From assembly GCA_018240285.1 (NCBI GenBank), contig JAFEGA010000001.1, positions 110,241 to 174,240 of the forward strand: a stretch of DNA of 64,000 nt, read 5' to 3'. This document shows, in pieces, positions 1 to 13,081 of the stretch. The DNA comes from Pseudomonadota bacterium (lineage in GTDB: Bacteria; Pseudomonadota; Gammaproteobacteria; Burkholderiales; Nitrosomonadaceae). The notes under the pieces are model-generated. The model did no database searches, was not told where the DNA came from, and worked only from the letters and a program-made list of their open reading frames with translations. Numbering within the stretch: position 1 is the stretch's first letter; every line of letters begins with the position of its first letter. The position numbers and the translations under genes are program-made.

Positions 1-1172
<1,172 letters not shown>

Positions 1173-1274
1173 AAGAGTATTTCATTAAAGTACTCACAAC
1201 CTATCGATTGTTAATAGACAGAGTTAAGAGCCAAAACTTGTGCTGGTTTGAAATGTGGAACTTAGACTCATTGA

Positions 1275-1351
<77 letters not shown>

Positions 1352-1356
1352 CGAAA

Positions 1357-1432
1357 GGGGGTGTAGCTCAGCTGGGAGAGCACCTGCTTTGCAAGCAGGG
1401 GGTCATCGGTTCGATCCCGTTCACCTCCACCA
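1357..1432 (+). tRNA. alaT: tRNA-Ala (anticodon TGC)
   Basis: This is a 76-nt cloverleaf with acceptor arms GGGGGTG/CACCTCC (one G-T pair), anticodon TGC at 1390-1392, a GGTTCGATCC T-loop and an encoded CCA end. It sits 5 nt after tRNA-Ile, giving the standard Ile-Ala spacer pair. Confidence 0.97.
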
Positions 1433-1488
1433 AGTATCTTAATAAATTCTATCAATAAGATAGAAAATTTGTCTGTTGTGATGTTTTT

Positions 1489-1500
1489 TGTTCTTTAAAA
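1489..1500 (+). promoter_or_regulatory. boxA-like antitermination element in the 16S-23S spacer
   Basis: TGTTCTTTAAAA closely matches the rRNA boxA consensus (TGCTCTTTAAMA). It lies about 135 nt before the 23S gene, where NusB/NusE antitermination complexes normally load again. Placement and motif are seen; the function is inferred from family knowledge. Confidence 0.6.
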
Positions 1501-1636
1501 AAATGGAAAAGTAAAATTTATTTATGGTGATTAATCATTAAAATTGATTTTTATCGTAAGTAATAGTGGGTTAGATTGTATTTTATGCAATAAAAGTATT
1601 AAGTTCTATAATAATAGTTAAGTTATTAATGTTATA

Positions 1637-4570
<2,934 letters not shown>

Positions 4571-4667
4571 ATAACTTTAATAATTTATTTCTATATATAA
4601 TATAATTATAATTTTACTTTTTCCATTAAGAATAATATTTGATATATATTATTCAATCACCAGTTAC

Positions 4668-4783
4668 GCTTGGCGGCCATAGCACTTTGGACCCACCTCT
4701 TCCCATCCCGAACAGAACCGTGAAACGAAGCTGCGCCGATGATAGTGTGCATTCGCATGTGAAAGTAGGTTACCGCCAGGCAT
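4668..4783 (+). rRNA. rrf: 5S ribosomal RNA
   Basis: About 116 nt, with the conserved GGCGGCCATAGC start, CCCATCCCGAACAGAA (loop B/helix III), the CGCCGATGATAGTGTG segment and closing arm CCGCCAGGCA. The termini CGCTTGGCGG/CCGCCAGGCA pair as helix I. It is the last gene of the rrn operon, about 97 nt after the 23S. Confidence 0.95.
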
Positions 4784-4797
4784 TCTAATATTAGAAA

Positions 4798-4834
4798 AAC
4801 CTCTCATCAAATATTTTTGATGAGAGGTTTTTTT
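4798..4834 (+). terminator. Rho-independent terminator of the rRNA operon
   Basis: A perfect 13-bp stem (AACCTCTCATCAA / TTGATGAGAGGTT, 4798-4810 with 4817-4829) is followed by a run of seven T. It lies 15 nt after the 5S gene. Confidence 0.9.
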
Positions 4835-5091
4835 ATTTCTATTAAACCCTGACAATCTCTGTTAACCCTGCTGCAGTTATTAAAAATTTTATAGCTTACT
4901 GTTGTGAGTATTAGTATTCGTGAGATTATGAACGAGAAGACGTGCCCTATATTTATGGCTTGAGGAATCTTGCAAACTTACTGATGCGATGTCACTCATC
5001 ATTTTTTGATGTTATGTTAATCTGTAATTATTGCAAGTATTCACAAAACAAATATTTAATAATTTTATTCATGATTTGAGTGTGTGTTGTT

Positions 5092-6036
5092 ATGAGCGAA
5101 TCTGAAATTAAAAAAGAAGATTGGGAAAAACGATTGCTTGAGAATCTCGCTTTGGCCTCGTTGCGAGAGCAACGTCGTGCTCGAAGATGGAGTACTTTTT
5201 TTAAGTTGATTACTTTTCTATATCTTTTCATTCTGTTATTTGTTGCATTAGGTTGGATAGAAGGTGGAAGGATGCATATTGCCGAAAAGCATACCGCGGT
5301 AATTGACTTAAAAGGAATGATTGTTGCGGATAGCATCAGTAGCGCGGATAAAGTTAATGCTAGTTTGCGCTCCGCATTCCAAGATAAAAATACGCGAGGG
5401 ATAGTATTACGAATCAACAGTCCCGGCGGAAGTCCAGTTCAGGCAGGTTACATCAATGATGAAATACGGCGCTTGCGCTCCAAGTATCCCGATATACCCG
5501 TGTATGCGGTGGTTGGCGATATTTGTGCTTCCGGAGGCTATTATGTCGCCGTAGCCGCCGACAAAATTTTTGTGGATAAAGCAAGTTTGGTGGGTTCGAT
5601 CGGTGTTTTGATGGATGGTTTTGGTTTTACGGGCACTTTGGAGAAACTTGGCATCGAGCGCCGATTACTGGCAGCGGGCGAGAACAAAGGATTTCTGGAT
5701 CCATTTACTCCGTTGGATCCTGCGCAAAAGGAACATGCAACACGATTGTTGCGTGAAATACATGAACAATTCATTCAGGTAGTGAAACAGGGTCGAGGTG
5801 AACGTTTAAAGGATGCGCCGGAGATATTCAGTGGAATAGTCTGGACAGGACAGAAAAGCATCGATTTAGGACTCGCCGACGAAATGGGCGACGCCGACTA
5901 TGTGGCGCGTGAGATTATACAAGCAGAAACATTGGTTGATTTTACCTCGCAAGAAGGGCTATCTGATTTATTTAACAAACGCTTCAGTCAGATAGTCTTT
6001 AAGATTTTGTCCGATCTAGCGGTGAACTTGCGCTAA
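5092..6036 (+). CDS. sppA: Signal peptide peptidase SppA-like membrane protease (S49 family)
   Basis: This is an S49 serine protease that degrades leftover signal peptides in the inner membrane. Counted from ATG 5092, one membrane anchor lies at about residues 36-57, so the catalytic domain is periplasmic. The nucleophile is Ser147 in the CASGGYY motif and the general-base lysine is Lys199 (GENKGFLDPF), the Ser/Lys dyad of the short (about 310 aa) one-domain form. The long E. coli form has a duplicated domain. A GTG at 5080 is an in-frame alternative start; ATG 5092 is preferred although neither has a strong ribosome site. It follows the rRNA operon terminator by about 250 bp and ends 14 bp from the convergent rfbD. 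Confidence 0.9.
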   Translation: MSESEIKKEDWEKRLLENLALASLREQRRARRWSTFFKLITFLYLFILLFVALGWIEGGRMHIAEKHTAVIDLKGMIVADSISSADKVNASLRSAFQDKNTRGIVLRINSPGGSPVQAGYINDEIRRLRSKYPDIPVYAVVGDICASGGYYVAVAADKIFVDKASLVGSIGVLMDGFGFTGTLEKLGIERRLLAAGENKGFLDPFTPLDPAQKEHATRLLREIHEQFIQVVKQGRGERLKDAPEIFSGIVWTGQKSIDLGLADEMGDADYVAREIIQAETLVDFTSQEGLSDLFNKRFSQIVFKILSDLAVNLR

Positions 6037-6050
6037 AAGGCGTTCTGTTG

Positions 6051-6950
6051 TCAATTTCTGAATATTTCTGCTAGGGCGCGTTTTGCCCCGGTTTGCCATG
6101 CCGGGAGCGTTAAATCAAAAGTTTTTGCCAGTTTCAATGAATTTAAACGTGAATTGAACGGACGTTGTGCGGCTGAAGGGAAATCGCTGCTAGCTATCGG
6201 TTGCAAAGCTGTCGATTTGATTTTGAGGGGTAAGTTTGCACTTTCTGCACTTTCCAGGATGAATTTGGCAAATTCGTACCAAGAAGTGTTGCCACTGGCA
6301 GTTAGATGATACAAACCCGAGATTTCAGGTTTTTGCTTGGTTGCGAGTAGCGCGAAAGCGGTAATGTCGGCAATCAATTCAGCACCTGTCGGCGATCCGA
6401 TTTGATCATTGACGACGGTTAATTTATCCCGCTGCTGCGCTAAGCGAAGTATCGTTTTTATGAAATTATTTCCATAAGCCGAATATACCCAGCTGGTGCG
6501 AAAGATCAAATGTAAGCAACCGGAATTTTGAATATTTTTTTCACCTTCCAGTTTGGTTTTTCCATAAACGTTTAACGGTTCAGTAGTGTCGGTCTCAACA
6601 AAAGGTTGATCACCGTGGCCATTGAAAACATAATCCGTTGAGTAATGAATTAACCAAGCATTCAATTGCTTTGCCTCACGCGCAATAACACCGGGTGCTT
6701 GGGCATTCAGCCTGTGAGCCAATTTGGATTCGCTTTCCGCTTTATCGACAGCGGTATAAGCTGCCGCATTGACAATGATGTCGGGAGCGATTTTTCGTAT
6801 CGTCTGCTGAATACCCGCAAAATCGTTAAGATCGCCGCAAAAATCCGTGCTTGTCGAATGTAATGTGATCAATTCGCCTAGAGGCGCAAGACTACGTTGT
6901 AACTCCCATCCCACCTGGCCGTTTTTACCAAATAACAAGATTTTTTTCAC
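6051..6950 (-). CDS. rfbD: dTDP-4-dehydrorhamnose reductase
   Basis: This is the last step of dTDP-L-rhamnose synthesis: NAD(P)H reduction of dTDP-4-keto-L-rhamnose. The N-terminal Rossmann motif is [13 protein letters not shown], followed by an SDR Tyr-Lys pair ([11 protein letters not shown]) and the family FRTSWVY motif. Starting at GTG 6950 gives 299 aa, the usual length, and makes a 4-bp GTGA overlap with the stop of rfbB. Upstream in-frame codons would add 22 unrelated residues. It is translationally coupled to rfbB. The partners rfbA and rfbC are not in this window. Confidence 0.92.
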   Translation of the reverse strand: MKKILLFGKNGQVGWELQRSLAPLGELITLHSTSTDFCGDLNDFAGIQQTIRKIAPDIIVNAAAYTAVDKAESESKLAHRLNAQAPGVIAREAKQLNAWLIHYSTDYVFNGHGDQPFVETDTTEPLNVYGKTKLEGEKNIQNSGCLHLIFRTSWVYSAYGNNFIKTILRLAQQRDKLTVVNDQIGSPTGAELIADITAFALLATKQKPEISGLYHLTASGNTSWYEFAKFILESAESANLPLKIKSTALQPIASSDFPSAAQRPFNSRLNSLKLAKTFDLTLPAWQTGAKRALAEIFRN

Positions 6951-8002
6951 GGTAATCCTGCGTAGTTTTTGCTTATCCATTCCTGATAAGCGCCGGTTTG
7001 CACATCGGTAACCCACTGTTGATTATTGAGATACCAGTGAATGGTTTTGCGAATACCGCTAGCGAATGTCTCGGCCGGCCTCCAATTGAGTTCGCGTTCG
7101 ATTTTCGTTGCATTGATGGCGTAGCGCCGATCATGTCCCGGCCGATCGTCGACATGTTTAATGAGACTATGAAAATCCGTATCGGGATATGATTCTTTTA
7201 ACAAAGCGCAGATCGTTTGCACGATTTCGATATTGGGTTTTTCATTCCAGCCGCCAATATTATAGGTTTCTCCCGGAATACCTGCCTCAAGAGTCCGGCG
7301 GATTGCGCTACAGTGATCGGTCACATACAGCCAGTCGCGGATTTGCTGACCATCGCCGTAAACCGGCAAAGGTTTTCCTGTAAGCGCATTGACGATCATT
7401 AACGGAATCAGTTTTTCCGGGAATTGAAATGGACCGTAATTGTTAGAACAATTTGTGGTCAGTACGGGTAAACCGTAGGTATGGTGATAGGCGCGCACTA
7501 AGTGATCGCTGGAAGCTTTACTGGCTGAATAGGGACTATTGGGTTGGTAACAATGTTCTTCGGTAAAGGCCGGTTCATTTTTAGCCAATGAACCATAGAC
7601 TTCGTCGGTTGAGACATGCAGAAAGCGAAAATTCTGTTTTGCGGTGGAATCCAGTTCACGCCAGTATGCATGCGTTGCTTCCAATAAACGAAAGGTCCCC
7701 AGAATATTGGTTTGAATAAAATCCGCCGGGCCGTGGATCGAACGGTCGACGTGACTTTCAGCGGCCAGATTGATAATGGCGCGCGGTTGATATTGAGCCA
7801 GTAATTGCGAAACCTGTGAGCTATCACCGATGTCTCCTTGTACAAAAATATGCCGCGAATCTTGAGATAAAGAAGAAAGATTGCGCAGATTCCCGGCGTA
7901 CGTCAACTTATCCAGATTGATAACTTTCTCGTCGGATTGCGCCAACCAATCCAGAACGAAATTGCTGCCGATAAAACCCGCGCCTCCTGTGACTAAAATC
8001 AT
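6947..8002 (-). CDS. rfbB: dTDP-glucose 4,6-dehydratase
   Basis: An extended short-chain dehydrogenase that converts dTDP-glucose to dTDP-4-keto-6-deoxyglucose, the second step to dTDP-rhamnose for O-antigen or exopolysaccharide. It has the NAD motif GGAGFIG at residues 6-12, catalytic Tyr/Lys in [12 protein letters not shown], and the dehydratase motif STDEVYG. The length of 351 aa is normal. It is the first gene of a two-gene rfbB-rfbD unit on the minus strand. The 80 bp between it and tilS contain no gene. Confidence 0.94.
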   Translation of the reverse strand: MILVTGGAGFIGSNFVLDWLAQSDEKVINLDKLTYAGNLRNLSSLSQDSRHIFVQGDIGDSSQVSQLLAQYQPRAIINLAAESHVDRSIHGPADFIQTNILGTFRLLEATHAYWRELDSTAKQNFRFLHVSTDEVYGSLAKNEPAFTEEHCYQPNSPYSASKASSDHLVRAYHHTYGLPVLTTNCSNNYGPFQFPEKLIPLMIVNALTGKPLPVYGDGQQIRDWLYVTDHCSAIRRTLEAGIPGETYNIGGWNEKPNIEIVQTICALLKESYPDTDFHSLIKHVDDRPGHDRRYAINATKIERELNWRPAETFASGIRKTIHWYLNNQQWVTDVQTGAYQEWISKNYAGLP

Positions 8003-8082
8003 TCAATTTTCCGGAAAAATAAGTTGATGATTGCGATCAGAATGGAGATACCCTAGAAATTTGAAGCCACTTTGACATTGAT

Positions 8083-9432
8083 TCACTCAGGCTCCCATAC
8101 CGGTAGAATTCCCATTTCACCGGATTTTACTTGAAATTCACAATCGATGCCGATTCCTGGAACCCATACCAAGTATTCGCCGCAAAATAACAGCGGCATA
8201 CTGCTGCGTTGCCAGGGTGGAATAGATGTTTCCTGCAACAAATTTTTCAGGCTCCTGCGCGGACGGTTGCAAGCTGGTGTAAAACGTTCGCCACCTGTGC
8301 GGGCGCGCACGGTAACCGACCCGGTTTGTAATTTTTGCCGATCAATACCTTGATTCACAACTTCAGTAAAATGGATTGCGCCATTCAAATGCGGCAACGC
8401 TAAATGTGTTTCACCCCGCCAGGGGTATTGATCTAAGCATTGAATGCGTGATTTCTTGTGCAGAATATAAACGGCACCTTTGAAACAGCGAATTTCATAA
8501 TTGCCAAAAGTGATGTGGAGCTGGTTATCTCTATTTACCGACAGCAACTGATTAGCAATATCTTCTAGTTTTGCCGCACTGGGGAGCATCGCGCCCTGTT
8601 GCACTAAAGTGTAACGCAAGAGATTTTTTACCCGCGCAAAACTCAGTTTGCGAACGCAATCGATTTGCAGCATGTCGCCAACAAGGCAGTTTTCACTATC
8701 CATTGCCGCCAATTCATCCAGCAGTTGCGATGCTTCGGAGAGATGACGGCTGGTGCGCAACAATGTGTTGGGATAATTGGGATAACGCTTTCTTAGTATA
8801 GGTAGAATGTCGTGGCGCAGGAAATTCCGGTTGAAAGCAGTGTCGTCATTGCTTTCGTCGTTAGTCCAACGTAATTTATTGTGCCGTGCATAATCTTCAA
8901 TGCTATGGCGGGAGATTTCCAGCAACGGCCGCAGTATTTGCGGTGCGATTGCGGATTGTTTCCTGAGAACCGGCATTGCGCTCAATCCACGTATTCCGGC
9001 ACCGCGAAATAATTGCAACAACAACGTTTCGGCCTGGTCATCCAGATGCTGCGCGACAACGATGAAGTCCGCTGGCATGTGGCTGAAAACGCGATACCGT
9101 TCTTCGCGCGCAATCGCTTCGAGGCTGACTCCGGTTTCTTTTTTTATTTGCAGATAGGCGATGTAGATGGAGATGCCATATGCGTGGCAGAGGTCGCAGC
9201 AGAACCTGCTCCACCGGTTTGCGTTACTGCTGATGCCGTGATTGACATGCACAGCGGAAAGCGTAAACGGTATTTGCTTGGACAACACGATCAGGATGTC
9301 CAGTAACACGACTGAATCGACGCCGCCGCTCAAAGCGATCGTCAGATGATCGCCCGGTTTGATATGAGCCAGTAAAACTTCTCGGGCGCTGCTGATCGGG
9401 TTATTCGATTTTGACTTCCTTGAATGAGCCAT
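8083..9432 (-). CDS. tilS: tRNA(Ile)-lysidine synthase
   Basis: ATP-dependent enzyme that changes C34 of tRNA-Ile(CAU) to lysidine so that it reads AUA codons. The PP-loop ATP-pyrophosphatase motif [12 protein letters not shown] is at about residues 34-45, followed by the N-type domain motifs ([25 protein letters not shown]). The C-terminal TilS domain has the [11 protein letters not shown]...[10 protein letters not shown] pattern. The length of 449 aa is normal. The chosen ATG lies 32 bp inside the 3' end of accA, so the two are probably coupled; a later start cannot be excluded, since the first 25 residues are not conserved. Confidence 0.92.
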   Translation of the reverse strand: MAHSRKSKSNNPISSAREVLLAHIKPGDHLTIALSGGVDSVVLLDILIVLSKQIPFTLSAVHVNHGISSNANRWSRFCCDLCHAYGISIYIAYLQIKKETGVSLEAIAREERYRVFSHMPADFIVVAQHLDDQAETLLLQLFRGAGIRGLSAMPVLRKQSAIAPQILRPLLEISRHSIEDYARHNKLRWTNDESNDDTAFNRNFLRHDILPILRKRYPNYPNTLLRTSRHLSEASQLLDELAAMDSENCLVGDMLQIDCVRKLSFARVKNLLRYTLVQQGAMLPSAAKLEDIANQLLSVNRDNQLHITFGNYEIRCFKGAVYILHKKSRIQCLDQYPWRGETHLALPHLNGAIHFTEVVNQGIDRQKLQTGSVTVRARTGGERFTPACNRPRRSLKNLLQETSIPPWQRSSMPLLFCGEYLVWVPGIGIDCEFQVKSGEMGILPVWEPE

Positions 9433-10369
9433 ACGCCATTAGCCGGTCCAGACGTTTTTCCAGAAGCGCTTCGATGGAACGATCCTGAAGTTTGCGCAGC
9501 GATTCCTTCAGCACCGTTTTTACCGATTGCATGATGGCTGGATAATCGCGGTGAGCGCCGCCGATGGGTTCGGCAATGATGCTGTCGATCAGATTCATGG
9601 CTTTCAAACGATCCGCGGTAATACCCATGATTTCCGCTGCCTCCGGTGCTTTGTCTGCGCTTTTCCATAGGATCGAGGCACATCCTTCCGGCGATATGAC
9701 GGAATAGGTTGCGTATTGCAACATGTGAATCACATCGCCGACAGCGACAGCCAAAGCGCCGCCGGAACCACCTTCGCCGATGATGACGCAAATGACCGGA
9801 ATTCTTAATTCCGCCAAAACATAGAGATTTCTGCCGATGGCTTCCGACTGGCCGCGTTCTTCCGCATCGATGCCGGGATATGCGCCGGGGGTGTCGATAA
9901 AAGTAATCAGCGGAATCGAAAATTTTTCCGCCAGGCGCATCAGGCGCAGCGCTTTGCGGTAACCTTCCGGTTTCGGCATGCCAAAGTTGCGGTGAATTTT
10001 TTCCCGGGTATCGCGACCTTTTTGATGACCGATCACCATCACAGTCTGACCGTTAAAGCGCGCCAGACCGCCAACTATGGCATGATCATCGGAGAAATTC
10101 CGGTCGCCATGCAGTTCTTCAAAATCGGTAAATAAATGTTCGATGTAATCCAGCGTATAGGGGCGTTGAGGGTGACGGGCGACTTGCGAGATCTGCCATG
10201 GTGTCAGTTTTGCATAGACATTTTTTGTCAGAGACTGACTTTTGGCTTGCAAGCGTGCAATTTCAGCAGAAATATCCAAAGCCGAATCATCCTGCGCAAA
10301 GCGCAATTCCTCAATTTTTGATTCAAATTCTGCAATATTTTGCTCAAATTCCAGGAAAGTGATTTTCAT
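9401..10369 (-). CDS. accA: Acetyl-CoA carboxylase carboxyltransferase subunit alpha
   Basis: Alpha half of the carboxyltransferase that moves CO2 from biotin-BCCP to acetyl-CoA to make malonyl-CoA, the first committed step of fatty-acid synthesis. The N-terminal coiled segment ([19 protein letters not shown]) and the crotonase-fold core motifs [16 protein letters not shown] and [10 protein letters not shown] are present. The start at ATG 10369 gives 322 aa, close to the 319 of E. coli; 31 extra residues possible upstream are not conserved. It overlaps tilS downstream and is divergent from msrB, with the shared promoter region at 10370-10530. Confidence 0.94.
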   Translation of the reverse strand: MKITFLEFEQNIAEFESKIEELRFAQDDSALDISAEIARLQAKSQSLTKNVYAKLTPWQISQVARHPQRPYTLDYIEHLFTDFEELHGDRNFSDDHAIVGGLARFNGQTVMVIGHQKGRDTREKIHRNFGMPKPEGYRKALRLMRLAEKFSIPLITFIDTPGAYPGIDAEERGQSEAIGRNLYVLAELRIPVICVIIGEGGSGGALAVAVGDVIHMLQYATYSVISPEGCASILWKSADKAPEAAEIMGITADRLKAMNLIDSIIAEPIGGAHRDYPAIMQSVKTVLKESLRKLQDRSIEALLEKRLDRLMAYGSFKEVKIE

Positions 10370-10530
10370 GTGGGTTAAGCTATAATCCGAAAGCTGAAAT
10401 GATACAGGATTTACAGTCCGATCGGCACGGCTCAGTGAATCAAGTGAATGGTTTATTCGCATCGATTGGAAGGATTTTTTTCAGGTAATGAAGCTGCCGA
10501 TTATCAAAAGTAAATAGTTGAAAATATTTT

Positions 10531-11055
10531 ATGAATAGACGCATTTTTCTGCAGCGGATAAGTGCATTCGCAGCATTTCCTGCCATTCCATTTGTTTTTC
10601 CGGTGCAACTTGATGCAAGCAATATCAATCCGGCAGCAATCGCGCCACTCAATAAGCCTAAAGAAACTTGGCGCGGATTGATAACGCCGGAAGCCTACCG
10701 GGTTTTATTTGAAGAAGATACTGAGGAACCCGGAAGCAGCGAGTTAAATTCTGAAACGCGTGAAGGAACCTATATTTGTGCGGCATGCCATTGGCCACTG
10801 TTTGAGAGCCAATATAAATACGAAAGCGGCAGCGGGTGGCCCAGTTTTACCCAGCCGATTTCCGGGCATGTCGCTACCAAACCAGACTATCAACTCATTT
10901 TTTTGCGCACGGAGTACCATTGTGCGCGTTGCGGCGGGCATCAAGGGCATGTTTTTAAAGACGGCCCGCCGCCGAGAGGCGAACGCTGGTGCAATAACGG
11001 CTTGGCGTTGAAATTTGTACCACAAACGGAGCCGTTGCCGCCGCTCAGAAGCTAA
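10531..11055 (+). CDS. msrB: Peptide-methionine (R)-S-oxide reductase with twin-arginine signal
   Basis: Repairs R-methionine sulfoxide in proteins. The SelR/MsrB domain spans about residues 45-165. Zinc ligands are two CxxC pairs (CAAC and CARC), and the catalytic cysteine is in RWCNNGLALKF. The N-terminus NRRIFLQRISAFAAFPAIPF is a twin-arginine (Tat) type signal, so the enzyme is probably exported folded, unlike the usual cytosolic MsrB. It would then protect periplasmic proteins from oxidants. It is divergent from accA. The ribosome site is weak. The family is certain; the Tat export is inferred from the RRxFLQ motif and the hydrophobic run. Confidence 0.92.
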   Translation: MNRRIFLQRISAFAAFPAIPFVFPVQLDASNINPAAIAPLNKPKETWRGLITPEAYRVLFEEDTEEPGSSELNSETREGTYICAACHWPLFESQYKYESGSGWPSFTQPISGHVATKPDYQLIFLRTEYHCARCGGHQGHVFKDGPPPRGERWCNNGLALKFVPQTEPLPPLRS

Positions 11056-11140
11056 TCCGGGAATCGGCGTTGTTATAAGACGATCGCTTTGAAAAATTTA
11101 ATGGAGGAATGTAAACATTAGCAAAACAAAAATTATTTCC

Positions 11141-12241
11141 TTGAGTGGTATTACACCGAAGGCTTTCTTGCGCGATTACTGGCAAAAGCAGCCATTGCTG
11201 GTGAGGAATGCTTTACCGGGTTTTAATGGTCTGTTGACTCGAGATGAATTGATGGCATTAGCGTGTAATGAAGATGCGCAATCACGCCTTGTCATCCAAC
11301 GAAAGGGGCAATGGCAGCTTAAGCATGGTCCGCTGGAGTATAGTGATCTGACAAAATTACCGGAAACTCAGTGGACTTTACTGGTGCAGGGTGTCAATCA
11401 TTTTCTTCCCTCAGCGCGTGATTTATTAACACAATTCCGCTTCATACCGCACGCGCGGCTGGATGATTTGATGGTCAGCTATGCGCCTAAAGGCGGCGGA
11501 ATAGGACCGCATTTTGATTCCTATGATGTATTTCTGCTCCAGGGAATGGGTTCCAGACGCTGGCAGATATCCGCGCAACTGGATGATGAATTTATTGCGG
11601 ACGCGCCGCTCAGGATTCTGAAGAATTTTCAACCGGAACAGGAGTGGGTGTTAAATCCTGGCGATATGCTTTATTTGCCGCCCAAGTATGCGCATAACGG
11701 CATTGCTGAAAATGACTGCATGACGTATTCCATTGGCTTTCGCGCTCCCAGTCATCAAGAATTGATAACGCAGTTTCTGATTCATCTGCAAGATAATCTT
11801 GTAACGGACGGCTGGTATTCCGACCCTGATTTGCAGATGCAATCCCATCCGTCAAGAATTAGTGCGGCTATGCAATCGCAGGTTAATTCGATACTGAAGA
11901 AAATTAAGTGGGATCGAAAGGATATCGAGAATTTTTTGGGTATTTATCTTTCCGAGCCGAAACCCCATGTTTTTTTTGAACAGCCTGATAAACCGTTAAC
12001 AATGCGTGCATTTCTGCAGCGGATTAGCGAAAACGGGGTGCGGCTCGATTTAAAAAGCAGAATCTTAAGCAGCGGCGGTAAATTTTATATTAATGGCGAA
12101 GTTGTTGAAGTGAGCGCTGCCGCATACAAAACATTGATCAGTCTCGCCGATAATCACGAATTGCCACCGGTATCCGAATTGGATCAAGAGACTGGGGAGA
12201 TTCTGTATCAATGGTACATCAATGGTTATATTAAAAATTAA
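11141..12241 (+). CDS. roxA: JmjC/cupin 2-oxoglutarate oxygenase, ribosomal protein L16 arginine hydroxylase type
   Basis: Homologue of E. coli YcfD/RoxA, which hydroxylates an arginine of ribosomal protein L16 using Fe(II), O2 and 2-oxoglutarate. The cupin core has the HxD iron ligands in GPHFDSYDVF and a distal His in LPPKYAHNGIA. The winged-helix C-terminal part (about 230-366) is also typical. Coordinates start at TTG 11141, which has no ribosome site. A GGAGG at 11103-11107 instead points to the in-frame ATT at 11117, which would add SKTKIISL in front. That fits family members, which have about 8-10 residues before the LxGLTPxxFLRDYW block. Not to be confused with the rubber oxygenase also called RoxA. 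Confidence 0.88.
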   Translation: MSGITPKAFLRDYWQKQPLLVRNALPGFNGLLTRDELMALACNEDAQSRLVIQRKGQWQLKHGPLEYSDLTKLPETQWTLLVQGVNHFLPSARDLLTQFRFIPHARLDDLMVSYAPKGGGIGPHFDSYDVFLLQGMGSRRWQISAQLDDEFIADAPLRILKNFQPEQEWVLNPGDMLYLPPKYAHNGIAENDCMTYSIGFRAPSHQELITQFLIHLQDNLVTDGWYSDPDLQMQSHPSRISAAMQSQVNSILKKIKWDRKDIENFLGIYLSEPKPHVFFEQPDKPLTMRAFLQRISENGVRLDLKSRILSSGGKFYINGEVVEVSAAAYKTLISLADNHELPPVSELDQETGEILYQWYINGYIKN

Positions 12242-12262
12242 GCTTAGTAAACTGTGATGTAT

Positions 12263-12290
12263 ATCAAAATTTTGATCAGATTTGTATAAT
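12263..12290 (+). promoter_or_regulatory. Promoter with perfect 14-bp palindrome
   Basis: TATAAT at 12285-12290 is a perfect -10 box, about 59 nt before the ATG of the small lipoprotein gene. Where the -35 box should lie there is instead a perfect palindrome, ATCAAAATTTTGAT at 12263-12276. A dyad at this position suggests an operator for a repressor, or an activator site replacing a poor -35. Sequence and spacing are seen; regulation is inferred. Confidence 0.5.
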
Positions 12291-12348
12291 TTTGCCAGTT
12301 CGATTATGCTATTGCGCGTAAATCAAAACGAAGAACATGGGAGATTGA

Positions 12349-12498
12349 ATGTTTAGATTTTTACTGGTAGTAATGGCTTTTGCTATTTTGACACTGAGTG
12401 CTTGTGAAGGTAAGAAAAGTCTTGATGGTTATCCAATGGATAAACCGCCTCCATCTGCTTATGCACCAAGAGATTCTGAACCTCAAGAATTAAAATAA
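12349..12498 (+). CDS. Small lipoprotein of 49 residues, function unknown
   Basis: Starts at ATG 12349 after the ribosome site GGGAG (12339-12343) and encodes 49 residues. A short hydrophobic signal peptide ends in the lipobox LSAC (Cys19), followed by a hydrophilic, Pro-rich tail of about 30 residues (EGKKSLDGY...PPPSAYAP). It is therefore a predicted lipid-anchored peptide. No known domain is recognised. It has its own promoter and a downstream stem-loop, so it is probably monocistronic. It resembles in design two other tiny lipoproteins in this window (12867 and 53356). Confidence 0.75.
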   Translation: MFRFLLVVMAFAILTLSACEGKKSLDGYPMDKPPPSAYAPRDSEPQELK

Positions 12499-12866
12499 AC
12501 GGGGTAAGCAAGTAGCAGATTCAAAATAACACTTCTTAAATCACAAATTCTCGAAGAAAGGGAATTTGTGGTTTCTGGTTGATAATCAAAAGAAGATTTA
12601 CGAATGTTACTGGTAAATTATTTTTTGTCCATCAATCAAATCTCTGGTTTCCATTTTCTTATCGGAATACTTAAATACCATGAAGATGGATTCTCAGAAA
12701 ACAGGGAATCATTTAGATGCTATTTTTTTATCCGGATGATTTGAACCTGAATAGCAGTTACGGATATCGATTGACTTTCAGCGAGGAAGCGTGCTTGAAG
12801 GTTTAATCAAATTCGTTATATACTGCGGCGCTTTATATATTTTGAGAACTTTATAAGGAAAATCAC
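12499..12866 (+). other. Intergenic stretch with a promoter for the second small lipoprotein
   Basis: These 368 bp contain no credible gene. Besides the stem-loop at 12538-12574 they hold a good sigma-70 promoter, TTGAAG (12795-12800), an 18-bp spacer and TATACT (12819-12824). It would start transcription near 12831, about 36 nt before the ATG at 12867. The segment is A+T-rich and nothing else is recognised. Confidence 0.55.
12538..12574 (+). terminator. Stem-loop after small lipoprotein gene
   Basis: AAATCACAAATTC (12538-12550) pairs with GAATTTGTGGTTT (12562-12574) over 13 bp with one G-T wobble and an 11-nt loop. There is only a short T run, so it may be a weak terminator or a 3'-protecting hairpin. 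Confidence 0.45.
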
Positions 12867-13010
12867 ATGAAATATACTCTTCTGGCTGCACTTTTACTCG
12901 CTTTAACGTTATCTGCATGTGGCAAACCTAACCAAGCATTGCCTGAGACCGAAAAAGCAAACTATGACAAAGTCATGAGTGGTGGAGAACCAGACGTTAA
13001 AAAGAAATAA
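12867..13010 (+). CDS. Small lipoprotein of 47 residues, function unknown
   Basis: ATG 12867 follows the ribosome site AAGGAAA. The 47-residue product has a signal peptide (KYTLLAALLLALTLSAC) with lipobox LSAC at Cys18, then a charged tail, GKPNQALPETEKANYDKVM. The mature part is only 30 residues. It resembles the lipoprotein encoded at 53356-53547 (CGGKPTAPETPNPDAYGKTI): both have Cys-Gly-Lys-Pro, then PET, then a Tyr-x-Lys. This suggests a small family. It has its own promoter upstream and a strong terminator at 13035-13059. Confidence 0.75.
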   Translation: MKYTLLAALLLALTLSACGKPNQALPETEKANYDKVMSGGEPDVKKK

Positions 13011-13028
13011 TTTTTCTGTCTGGAGAAA

Positions 13029-13060
13029 TAAAAAAACCGCCTTTCAGGGCGGTTTTTTTA
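13029..13060. terminator. Bidirectional Rho-independent terminator
   Basis: A 7-bp GC-rich stem AACCGCC/GGCGGTT (13035-13041 with 13048-13054) and a 6-nt loop are flanked by an A run on the left and a T run on the right. It can therefore end both the lipoprotein transcript (+) and the dapA-bamC transcript (-), whose last stop is at 13082. Confidence 0.9.
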
Positions 13061-13081
13061 TTTCTAAGCTTCTTGCTCTTG

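Noticed and set aside
4664..4855. 63-codon frame on the minus strand across the 5S gene and terminator
   Set aside because: It covers the 5S rRNA and terminator, which explain the sequence fully.
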